From the NCBI GenBank assembly GCA_002751075.1, contig NAOQ01000082.1, positions 1 to 45,620 on the forward strand: 45,620 bases of DNA, read 5' to 3'. Below are positions 31,621-43,000 of the stretch, piece after piece. Position 1 is the first letter of the stretch, and each line of letters starts with the position of its first letter. Origin of the DNA: Ichthyophonus hoferi. Its lineage: Eukaryota > Opisthokonta > Ichthyosporea > Ichthyophonida > Ichthyophonidae. The notes beneath the pieces are model-generated. The model was not told the origin of the DNA, did not search any database, and worked only from the letters and a program-made list of their open reading frames with translations. The translations under genes were made by a program, and so were the position numbers.

Positions 31621-33838
31621 GTGTACTCGGCCATTTCTAATCCCCAGGTCTTAATGCTAATTTTAACCCACCCCAACCCCACCCCCCTCCCCTCCCCATT
31701 TTTCCTGTTATTCTTATGTCCTTTACTAGGTTACACGTCTAATTCCAGGTAAGCTATGTGGCCTGAACGTCTATCTCTTTATGAGACCTTAGGCATACCT
31801 TCTCTGCTACTTGTTATTCTGCAGTTCATCGTGTACTTCCCATCATATTAACTCCTCTCTATTCAAATCTTCATATGTACCTTATAATATATACTATACT
31901 TATCATATAGTGGTTCCTAAAAGCTCTTAAACTATCCCTGTAGTAGCTCTAATTCAGGCATGTCTCTAGGAAGTTTTATATTCTGGGCTCTGACAATATA
32001 GGGATTAGCCGTCATACTTTGTCGGTATTAGATTGGCTTTAGGCCTAAAGGACCTATATGACCTACATAGATATAGGTACTAAGAAAGGTTTAAATTATT
32101 GGGACTCTCACATTATTAAGAGCGACCCTTGGCTACTCTATTAGAAGTAATGACTATTTCTAACAGCATGATTTTTTGTCTGATATATAGTTAAAAGATA
32201 TACGTTATAAAATTAATTATTCACCTTCACTCAATGTTTTTTAAAAACCATCAATTATCGCTGAGAACCCTATAATATTCAAGAGGCAAGTCCATATATT
32301 GGCTATGGTTTTCACCTGCCTACCAAGTCTGCTATATTTTGTAAATGGCAAAAATAAATAATGTAATACAAACTGTAGCAGCAAAAATAGCAAAGATAGT
32401 AATTATTATCTAGATGATAGACTATATCTTTTTATTTATTGTAATTTTTATATTTCACCAAGTAATACGAAGTAATATTTCTATGGTTTGAGGCAATAAC
32501 CGGTGGACATATCAGGTATACGTCTCTCCCAATATATGTCATATGTGCTACTAATAGGTAAGTGGTTGGCTAATTATAATTCCGTGAAGGTCAACTACAG
32601 CCCCAATTGTAAATAAGGGGTAGTGTGGTTAGTTGATTGAAATTACCTGTATTAATTGCCATTGCAGTTTTTTATGAAGTAAAATTACAATTTCTGGTAA
32701 ACTAGAAGGGAGAACTAGGGTTGGTTTGTAACCTCTATCATCCTTAGTGAGTACTGTTTACAGCACTTAGCCAATGTTATGTTATGACCCCCTAAAACAA
32801 AAAATATGATATTGTGGCTAATAAACGCAATTATTATTTTTCAAAGTACACCACCACATTTCTTTGTTTTTAGTGCAATAAACCGTTAACCATGGCAAGA
32901 GAGTTAAGGTAGAGGGCTATATGCAAGGATGTTAAAGTGTAGTTTAAAGCCAGTCTCATCTAGTAAGACAAATGGTAATGACTCAATTCTACAAAATGTG
33001 TATTTGATACCCTATTTAATAAAATATGTATGCATATGGTCATATAGCTATAGAAGCTATATGGCTTATTTCATTTAAAATCCAGGCTGCTTACAGAGTG
33101 GTCCTTCTTACCCACCACTTATAAGCATCTATCTGTAGGGAGATCTTTAAGCATATCCTAACCGATATAAACATGTAAGGAGAGTAATGTACCTTATTAT
33201 AAAACATGTTATTTTCAGGGAGTCTTTTATGCCTTTTCCCTGTCTATACATCAAAAAAGACAACAGGGAATGTGTTTACACAAAATGTGACAATTAGAGG
33301 CAGTCACGAGGCTTAATATTTATTATTGTTATAATCTTTAGTGAAACTACATTTTTAATTATCAAAGCTGGCAGTGCTCAGGAAAGAAATATTTGTGGAC
33401 ATGCATAGAAATATCACATGTATGTGTAATGAGGCAATAATGAAATACGGCTGCCACTCGGCAGTGATATCAATAGAGAGCGTAGTTGCGCAATGTAAAG
33501 CAGCGGTAAATATATTAGTATTCTATGATTGGACGAATTCGTAGCTATAAATACTCAACAATATGATTGGTGTTATCTAATACAATCAAATCATAATTAT
33601 ATTGAAATGTAGTGTTTCATTGGCAAGATTGGAGGTCAGATCTACATTCCAGATTATATCCTTGCCGAAGGCTCGTTTTTCACCCTGTTTATTTACTCGA
33701 TCGCCTTTGAGTATTATAGTATAGATTATATTACTACCATAATATAATAGTTAATGTGTTTGCTATGTTAGTGGGATTTAATTATTTTATGAAGTTCTTC
33801 TTGATATTTGACAAGCTTTTTAAAAAATACTAAACTCA
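31621..33838. promoter_or_regulatory. AT-rich intergenic DNA and promoter of the RRM gene
   Basis: No gene was recognised from 31621 to about 33500. Three ATTGG (reverse CCAAT) boxes in GATTGG or CATTGG context at 33528, 33566 and 33619 lie 215-310 nt before the ATG at 33839. They resemble the NF-Y sites of the UPF3/TRAPPC3 promoter. The remainder is AT-rich filler with a C-rich run near 31675. Confidence 0.45.
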
Positions 33839-36800
33839 ATGGCATCCTCATTAATGGTTCAGAGGGCTAGTAGGCAGTTAGTACGGATAGGTCCCTTGAT
33901 AGGTACTACCAGGTAAGAGATATTGCATATACAGGCTAACGTTGTTATATTTTTTTCGGTTTCCTTTTATATAAATCAATCATGTTAGTACATTCTATGG
34001 CCTATATATTTTATTTTCATTTATATTTACCTATTTTTCTATATATAATGGGTTAGATTTTCAGTTGTTTATTGTATTCACCCCTTCTGTCTTTCGCACA
34101 ACCCTTTCCTTTCCATTTTATCCCGTCATGCCTGTCATTTGTTCCCCTCTTATTCTTTCTATGGTACATATATGCAACATTTTAAGTTGGGATTTCAACG
34201 TGTATACCCTTATGCGTTCCAATTACTTGTCTGTCATTCATAAAAGATTGAGAGGCGATTGTTCCTTAGTATTTTTATTTACAGTAACTCCTCCATCTTA
34301 ACATATTTTCCAAATCATATTGCCACACCCCTTCATAGTAACATCATAGCTTTGTTTTGACATCAGACATGTTCCTATTGCCTGTAGCACTTATTTATGA
34401 TCATCATGTATTTACCATTACTGACATAGACTAATATATGTACAAGTACCATCCTAAAAGCAAGTACGATTCTTTCCCAATAACTATACAATAACCACAA
34501 CAATACAAATATAATCCTTCGTCACCATTAATTTATGTACATTAACAGGTCTTATAGGGAATAGTATTCCTATGCTTACACATAGTCAACCGCGCATATA
34601 TGAATATAACACATACATCTTCCACCTAACCCTTAGTTAGATTCTACGTACACCACCCCGGGAATTCTGAACACATACAATGAATATATATATATTAACC
34701 TACATATTACTCCCTGTGTCTACTCCCTTTCTCTCACCCTACAGTACTATCCTATTATGGCGAAAGCTACATGCCCAAAGGGTGCTATGGACTGACCGTG
34801 AAGGTAGATCTGGGATGGGGCTTGCTTTGTACATACAATCTATACTCTATAATATGCTATCTATAATATATAATACACAATCTATAATATATAATCTATA
34901 ATTTATAATATAAAATATACTATCTATTGTATATTTTCTATAATATACAATATACAATCTATTATATATATTCTATATTATACAATATATAATATATAAT
35001 TTATAATACATAATATAGAATATAGAATCTATAATATGCAATATCTAACATATACATTCGGTTGCTTTATAGCTAGATAGGAGACCTTACAAACATTAAG
35101 AAAACCAAATAGAATAGACCAGGGCATATAAGATGATGCCTAGGCTATAAAGAGAAGCATATACAGTTAACCTGTTTATCTTTTTCTTTTTCTTATTACT
35201 TTTCCCTACCTCCCCCAGACCCACCCACATCTACTACTACCCCTCCCTCTCTGGCTAGTAAGCAGCCTTTATCCCCTTGTTATGTGAGGCTTTGGAATAT
35301 GCCCCTCACTGCCACCCCGGATGATGTGGAAGGACTTATGAAGCCTCTTAAGATAATGACTGGTATGTAGGCTAATATACCCTCTGTGCTTCTAAATAGA
35401 GGGCTCTACATGGGTGGTGTTTGTTGGTGCTCTTATATGTGTTCATGCATGTGCATAAACAACGACGAGAATATTCTAGGGAGATCGTTAATAAATAAAC
35501 AAAGAGCTTTAACTCATTCATCTTTTTCCACTCTACTGCATCACTCACCCCATCTGACTCACCTATTATTATATTCACAAATACGCACATGTGCCTACAG
35601 TTTGATACATACATACGTACAACTATTTAGACATATACCTATACCTTTATATCTATACGTCTCATACTATACCCACAATGCAGTTACATAGGCTCTTCTA
35701 CTGTAATAACCTCTCACCCTACCATATTTGTTATGACATTACTATGGTTTCCCCTCTTCCTCCTATAAATTGCCTATTTAAAGGTAATGTTAATATTGAC
35801 CCAGTCCTCTTGTACCACCAACCCTAACCAAGCCCAATCTTTCTCTCCCTCTCCTAGCCCATCAAGGGGGGGCAACATATTATAGGTCATGCCCCGGAAA
35901 GTGTGGTAGAGCCTGGTACTTGCAATTAGTAGGGGAGGAGGAGATGGCCAGATCACTGAGCTTTAAGAGCAGGGTCATAGTAGGAGGGAATGAGGTAGCC
36001 TTGTTCCAGGTTAGCTCTCAATTCTGATTTGTCAGGCTTCCCACCTAGCCTTTATTATCTTTTACCTGTTGCACCATCTTTGTCCATCTCTTCTCTTTCT
36101 CACTCCTATCCTCTTTACTATCATTCTATTCACAATACCTCTTCATATATGTTCTCTCCTTTCTTCTTTTTGCCCCTTTATTTTACTGTTTGTCATCCTT
36201 GTAAGTCTCTGACCCTCAACATACCCATATTAAATCTCTACATCCTGCATCACGTACACACCCATATAGTTGTCAGAGCACGAGTTAATGCGGGAAACAC
36301 CTGAGGGCTGTGACCCCAATACACTAGGTCGGCTGTTAGAGATAAAGAACCTGCCATTGACCGCGGACAGTACCGATCAGGAGGTGGCAGCCCTCTTTAC
36401 AGATGTAGGGACAGAGATTGAGGCAGTGACTATAGTACCAGAGCACAGAGAGTATGCCACCCTAGTGTGTAGGAGTTCTATCTACAGAGAGAATAGATGT
36501 CTTTCATTATCTATACACCAATGCATATATATTTAATGTCCACTTCCTGGGTGGCGTACATGGCTATAATGCCTTCTCTCGCTCTTGCGAGATTTTCATC
36601 CAATCTATTTTCTGTTTCTCTTTCAAAACAAGGTATATCATCCCTTCTCTCTTATTTAAGACTGTCCTATCTTTGCATGAGATAATATGATTGGATAAAG
36701 ATATCATGATAAATGACTTTAGCCCTAGCCAGTAAGTTGTAGGGCAAGATGACTAGGTACCCTCTTACGATTGGTCTATTCTCTCCAGACCTCGATATGG

Positions 36801-36969
36801 GAGTGACCACCAGAGCCCACCTCCCCTCAAATACAAGGCCTTGGTGTCATTTGCCACTAGGGATCAAGCATACCGAGCAATGGTAGAACGAAACTATGCA
36901 CCGGTAGCAGATATATACGAGAATGAAGAGGAGAGTCTAGAGCGGGTTGAAATACGAATGATTTATTAA
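33839..36969 (+). CDS. Two-RRM protein with probable mitochondrial presequence (unassigned, GRSF1-like fold possible)
   Basis: Exons 33839-33912, 34745-34803, 35219-35362, 35858-36009, 36270-36466 and 36789-36969 join in phase to 268 codons plus stop. All introns are GT-AG with strong pyrimidine tracts. The first 41 residues have Arg and Lys but no acidic residue (MASSLMVQRASRQLVRIG onward), as in mitochondrial targeting peptides. A Pro/Ser/Thr linker precedes RRM1 (about 65-143: CYVRLWNMPLTATPDDVEGL, then GRAWYLQLVGEEEMARSL). RRM2 covers about 163-268 (LLEIKNLPLTADSTDQEVAAL, YKALVSFATRDQAYRAM). The RGLPY-like NMPL/NLPL strands and the shared arrangement recall quasi-RRMs of GRSF1 and hnRNP F/H, but aromatic RNP residues are poorly kept, so I give no symbol. 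The exon 5 donor (GTGTAG at 36467) is the least certain junction. Confidence 0.75.
34840..35050. repeat. TA-rich low-complexity block in intron 2 of the RRM gene
   Basis: About 200 nt of CTATAATATATAAT-like words repeat imperfectly in both orientations and can fold on themselves. The block lies wholly within the intron between 34804 and 35218. Confidence 0.75.
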
Positions 36970-38011
36970 TAATAATCCTACAAGGTTATGCACCTCTCAT
37001 ATCTTTTAAAAGCACGTATGTTCCTGTCCCATCCCAGTCTGGCCTACACTATTGTATGCCTTATAAGACAGTGACCAGACGGTTACCCATTGTAACACGG
37101 TCTCCACATACAGGCCTAGACCAACCAGCCGTGTTAGAGTAGGAGGATATTTCCTTTAATAAATGAAACAAAAATAAACAATAGTCAAGGGAAACTACAC
37201 CCCTGTTTTTTAAATGTGCTGTATCCCAGTAGTTGATGTTACATTATAGCCCTATAGACCAGGGAAAGAGCCTAGAGGGGGGGATGGACAGACTTGGGTT
37301 TAGGGCTCTAGCTAGGTGCATTTGACCTAAACCTAACATGTAAGACGACTCTTTCTTCCCTTTTCTGGCCTCAAATTGGACTAATACAATAATCCTTTAC
37401 AATAACATATTACACCATCTCCTTTCTTGGTCAATATGTATTCCCTCATAAGGGTCCCTGGTGATGTCATGCCCGTCCTACCCACTATCTCCTAATGGAA
37501 AGGTTACAGCCAAAAGACTCGACTCTTAGAGTACCCCCCAGACCATAGTACACTTAATAACTGCCCCCTCTATTTCTATTATAATAAAAGGGATATTCAG
37601 GATACTGTGTACCTGTATTACATTTACTAGCCACCCAGTGCAAAGGCCTGTATCTATATAGACTACACAAGCATATGTAAATATCATTTATAGTTCGGGC
37701 AGTATATCTTTGTAGTTTGAACTCTTCCTAGCCGAGGTGAGAATATCCATCACAGAGAATCAAGGAAGAGTAAAGAATATAATTGCACCCACAGCCCTGG
37801 GAGTGTGTTAGTGCCTGTATATCTCAGGTCGTTATGTTTATAATAATACTCCCATTCGTTCATTAATTACTGAAGATAATCAATCTATTCGAAAATTAAA
37901 CACGTACTCCATATCTATATACATACCACCCCTTCCTAGGAGGTACCCACTGCCCTGTCTCCCTTAGGCTTACAACATGACCTATAGTTGCATATCACAG
38001 GCCCTCTATGC
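36970..38011. other. Convergent 3' interval between the RRM gene and MLST8
   Basis: AATAAA signals at 37158-37163 and 37173-37178 probably end the RRM transcript, about 190-210 nt after its stop. No gene was recognised in the remaining 830 nt, which should include the MLST8 3' UTR. No clear AATAAA was noticed on the minus strand here. Confidence 0.45.
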
Positions 38012-41000
38012 CTACATGTAGTCGTTATCATCTGTAGTAATAGCAGGTGTATCCTGTAGCGCCAGGCAGACCATGGCCTTCTGGTGTCCTTGGAACTGCC
38101 TGAGTTCCTCTGCCTTGGCAACATCCCATAGACGAGCACTACGATCAGAAGAGGCTGGAGTGGGAAGGAAATAGAATAGAGTTATGTATTAGTTAGAGAA
38201 ACAATAGAGTGGGGGAGATGGTGATCGTGCCAGAGGATGATATAGAGGAATAGTGAAGGAGAGGACACAATAAAACCATATATATAAGGACAGAAAGAGG
38301 GGGCAGTAAGGCTATCTTACCAGTGACTAGATAGGCGGAGTCTGCAGACCATCGGCAATCCCACACCCAGCGCTGGTGGCCTGTCAGACGGCTTTCAAGG
38401 GCCCAGGTCTGCGTGTTCCAGATGCCTACCGTCAGGTCAGCCGAGCATGTGGCCAGTAGCCTAGTGGTCACCCGCCCTGTTGGTTAGCTTTATAGTCTCC
38501 TTTGAGGGTAGGGGATACAGTGGATGTGAAGGGAGATTTAGAACAAGAGAGACAAGGAAGGAGAAAGAGATTAGCTGTGTGTAAAGGCGGCAGGAAGCAA
38601 GAGAATAGTGTGTATGTATATACTAAAGGATAAGCTAGTCCCATAACTGGACACCAAACCTACCCTGTATCAGGGCTGAACAGACACTTTAACACCTGGT
38701 GGCCCTTGTGGGCTTGTAGCTGTCGTAGAGGCGTTAGACTACTGGCTGTGGCACCTGCCATCCGATCAAGGCCCCATACATAGCAGTTGCCCTGTAGAAA
38801 ATCTTAATGTCAACAAAGAAGACACGATAGAGCTCAAAAGGGTACTAGGAGGGAAATATTGTATAAATATACATCCACATTATAACCAAATACGTAGAGT
38901 TCATGAAGAGTATCAACCCTACACTGGTAAAAAATTGCTGTGAAATATCTTACTTATTCAAAAGAAGAATATAAAAGGTTATTAAAGAGTGAGGAGAAAG
39001 AGAGAGAGAAAGAAAGAAAGGAAGAGGGAAAGGAAATATGTGGAAAGAGAATGACGTCTAAATCAACATCCCAAAGCATCATTCAATATTATCAATTATC
39101 AATTAGATCCTAATTGACAAGAATATACCCTAGAGAAACATATATAACCCTACTCTATTAACAGACAGCATATAATGGGATACTTGTGCTAGGTTCCTAT
39201 AAGGATTTCATATGTTTTCCTTAATAACTACTGTAATAAGTATTGTAAGTTGCATTCAGCCTCCCCATACCTCCAATCAATCAGGCAACTCCCTCCTAAA
39301 CAATATATTTTATTGACCGGTGACATGACTATTAAAACTTAATTTATTTAATACCATGACTGCATGGCAGGGTCTAGTGGAATCATTCCATAAAACAATA
39401 ACAATTATATGTGACAATATACCAAGCCAAGATTTAAGACTCAATTTTAATTGATCACTGTAGGATAAGAAAAGGTTATATCCATATAGCCATTGGCTGG
39501 GCTATTCTTACTAATATTCAAGAGAAACAATTTACTGCATTAAAACGTTGTTATAAACAGAATGTTAAAATGTTGCATAGCAACAGGTCCCTTGCCACCC
39601 TGCAGTTAATTAGCATAATATAACCTATTACTTGGAGGGCTATCTCTAAGAGCATCCCCTGACCCAGTCGCCTCCATGACTGACCCGTACTTAGATATCA
39701 TATCTATACACCATTACATAGGTTTAACATAGTAAAAGGAAGGAGTTGGCCATAGAGCCAGGTACCCTTCCTGCAGGTAGATATATAATCCCAGTGTAGT
39801 GCTTGTAAGATAGGGGGTCACATGCTCCTATTTAGTTATGTCTAGCACCATATTAGTAGCCTTCTGAAGGAGATTCTCAAGATAACTCCACTTTCATTTG
39901 CGCAATAATACAATATGCAAGTCATGTGAATGATTATTGACCAATAGCATGTCCTTCGCTGAGAGTTATGTACTATATATACACCACACAAAAAAAGAAC
40001 CCACCGTATTGGTGGAGGCTACCAGTAAGGTCCCATCACGTGCCACTGTAAGCGATCGAATTGCACCATCTGGCTCTGGAATCTGTGATTGCAGACATGT
40101 GTAAGTATGTAAGTATATATGCAATGGATGGTACTAAGTAGATATAAAATTATGAATATAGGATTATGGTCATGCGACTATATTTGTGGGCAACCAATAA
40201 CTATGAGGTAAATTCCTAGATGCAGGATATACTGTCATTATGACGTATTATTTCTTGGACAATCCCTTAAGTTGGGAATAATAACTAGATAATATGTATA
40301 TTATTGATTTAGATCTCACAGGCAATATACATACATATAAACATACACATATACCTACTTACCTATCTACATGCATACAAACATACACACATGCCTACCT
40401 ACTTACTTACCTACATGCACACACATACCTATCTACCTACCTGCATACATACCTACATACATACACACCTACCTACATACCTGCATACACACACACATGC
40501 CTACCTACCTATCTGCCTACCTACATACATATACCCTAACCGCAACTACCTACCAGCTCTTCATTGCATCTATTCATCCTTAGGTCCCACAAGCGAATTC
40601 TCCCATTTTGATCGCCAGAGAACAGCTCCACCTATTAGATGGACTATAAGATCAGTATCTATTTAAAGGTCGATGGCGTGATATGATTGGACTATATTGT
40701 TGATTAGCCATATGCCGAGACCTCCTCTCCCTTCCCCTCCTGGTTTATCTATCCATATATGGTCTTGCATATATATAGTGGATACAGAGAGGGCAATAAA
40801 CCCCTGATACTACGAGGGTGAGACGTATTAGGGCCATGGAGAGGACAGGGTAGGCTGTGATAGAGAGATAAACACCTCGTTGGGATGAAGGTCAATGGTT
40901 TCTACCATCCCTCTGTGGTCATACTCTCGCTGGCACCCCTTGATCCTACAGGTGGGAGGTGGTATATGAGTGGGTGATGACATAAGGGATCGAGAAAGAG

Positions 41001-42660
41001 AAGAGAAGGTAAGCATGACTTAAGGCCAATGCACAGTAAAAATAACAATTGTATAGGAGTAACTAGGTGGCGATGAAACATGAAAGGGAGGAGAGGGGAA
41101 GAAGAAGTCAAGGAAAACGGGGAGGTCACAAGGTATCCCTTACCTAAGGTCCCATATCTTTACGGTACCATCCTCACTACCTGTACACATCCACTTGTTA
41201 TCTGATTGGAACCCCATCCCTGTGACATTGCCTGTATGGCCACTAAAGTTGAGTTCCTAGAGATAGAGGCATAGTGATTGGTTAATATATGGTTTAATGG
41301 ATCAATACCATGTGGCATTAAATCGCCTCTGCAAGGGAGGGCAGGGAGACAACTGATAAAGAATCAATAACAAGGTACCAGCAATTTATAGGACAATAGC
41401 AATACAAGGAAGAGAATAAATAGTTTATACAACCAATCAGCAAAAAGCAATTTAGATCAACCTAGAGATGAAGTGTATGGATGGTAGTAGATGGGTATAT
41501 AGTACATAGGTGTGGGTAAAAGGGCCTGGGGCCACAAGTAAAGGTATGCTTACAGGTATAGGTATAGACATGGTTCTAGCTATAAATGGGATGTAGCCAT
41601 AATATGTGCCTTGGGTAGTATGTCCTATATATCACTTAGTGAAGTAAGCAAGGAAACCCACTTCAAGAACAGAAAGAGATAAATAAATAGTAAAGAGAAA
41701 AGAGAAGATAAAAGGAAAGAGGAAGGGAGAGGGCATACCGGGGTAGGTTGTTGGGACTGTAGATCATAGAATCGTATGTTTGGATTACCTGTATAGAATG
41801 GGCCTCCTTAGAGTCAATAGGGTGTACTACCATTGACTTGTAGTCCTAGGCTAGCAATTAGAAGGACTGTGACAATAATTAGGACAAGAGGAAAAGGTAT
41901 AGGTGGGCAAGAGCGAAAGGGTGTAACATGGGATAGAAAAAACACCAGAAAGAAGGATGGTCATAAAGGGGATATGGGTAGGTTGCCAGGGACCAGTCAA
42001 AGGGCTGGTCCACTTTGGTGGTTGGTAGTAGAGGGGATAGAGACATATACCTGCAGCAGCTATGTACTTCTTCTGCGGGGTAATTTCCAGGCAGTTGACT
42101 TGCTGGAAAGGACCACTGTTACTAAAACATTTCCTTCTCCGGGGGAGGGCAAGACGGCCACCCCTGGATATTCCTTCTTTCTTCCTTATCTCCTTTCACC
42201 CTCTTCACAGATTCCTTTTACTTAAAATGAAATGTATCCCGTATAACATATATGTCTGAATATAATGGTGTGTAGATGTAGGTGTCTGACTGTTTGGTGT
42301 CAATCTACTTAGCTCTTTATGTACACTTATGTGTATATATTTATTAATCTGCACATATAAGATTTGAGGTATATAGCCCCCCCCAGGGTATCTCTGCACC
42401 AAATTTTAATTTTATACCCACACGTACCCTTATACCAAAATACACAAGTCTGTCTACATACATACTAGAACAACAAAATGAAATGAAATGAAAAAGAAAA
42501 AAAAAAAGAAAAAAAAACATACATTAGGGTAATAATTAATACTTACTGAATCAGGATGGCCAAGTGTTTTATAACAAACACCTGTAAGAGTTTCCCAAAA
42601 ACGAATTGTATGGTCATACCCTGCTGTGGCTAGGAAGACTCCTTCTTGAGAAGATGACAT
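38012..42660 (-). CDS. MLST8: mTOR-associated WD40 protein LST8
   Basis: Exons, in transcript order: 42547-42660, 42051-42102, 41739-41788, 41144-41256, 40876-40945, 40554-40631, 40005-40082, 38664-38791, 38321-38460, 38012-38154; 321 codons plus stop (human 326). LST8 is a seven-bladed propeller that binds and stabilises the TOR kinase domain in TORC1 and TORC2. Blades are easily followed: [99 protein letters not shown], and the last blade [11 protein letters not shown]. The exon 9 acceptor at 38461 (CACTAG) was chosen over CAACAG 16 nt upstream because only it keeps frame and gives [14 protein letters not shown], matching human [14 protein letters not shown]. The end DDNDYM differs from the vertebrate tail. 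Tail-to-tail with the RRM gene. Confidence 0.96.
40320..40540. repeat. CATA/CCTA microsatellite in MLST8 intron 6
   Basis: About 220 nt of mixed TACATACA and TACCTACC units on the plus strand; the apparent open frames here are artefacts of the repeat. On the transcribed strand the array reads GTAGGTAGGTATGTATG and follows, 13 nt later, the real exon 6 donor GTAGGTAG (intron begins at 40553). Confidence 0.9.
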
Positions 42661-43000
42661 GTTGGCAGTGGGGTAATATGGAGCTATATACTGTTACAGT
42701 TTGTGTATTGCTTGAAGAGGGTGGTTATTAACTTGTTAATTTTGATGAGTATGGTTTAACTGTATGAGTCTAGCACTACAGAAAAATGCATAGTATATAT
42801 ATGAAGTCCTAAGAGGCAGCCAAAACCCTGGGGGCACGATCACACATCACGGAGGGAAGAAAAAATTGTTGAATATAATATTGAAGGGGTAATGCATTAG
42901 ACCTTAATTAATTCCAGCCAATCATAAATTCACACTAATTAAGAAGGGTGGAGGATTGGTGTGGCTGTATTCTCAAAATGGCTTACACCTCCAATAGACC
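42661..43000 (-). promoter_or_regulatory. MLST8 5' flank with two CCAAT-type boxes
   Basis: CCAAT at 42918-42922 (AGCCAATCA context) and ATTGG at 42955-42959 (GGATTGGT) lie about 260-300 nt upstream of the MLST8 ATG. They are 37 nt apart and in opposite orientation. This resembles the paired NF-Y sites seen in the other promoters of this island. Confidence 0.4.

Noticed and set aside
40294-40666. Tyr/Thr/His-rich open frames of 70-90 codons
   Set aside because: They are translations of the CATA/CCTA microsatellite in an MLST8 intron.
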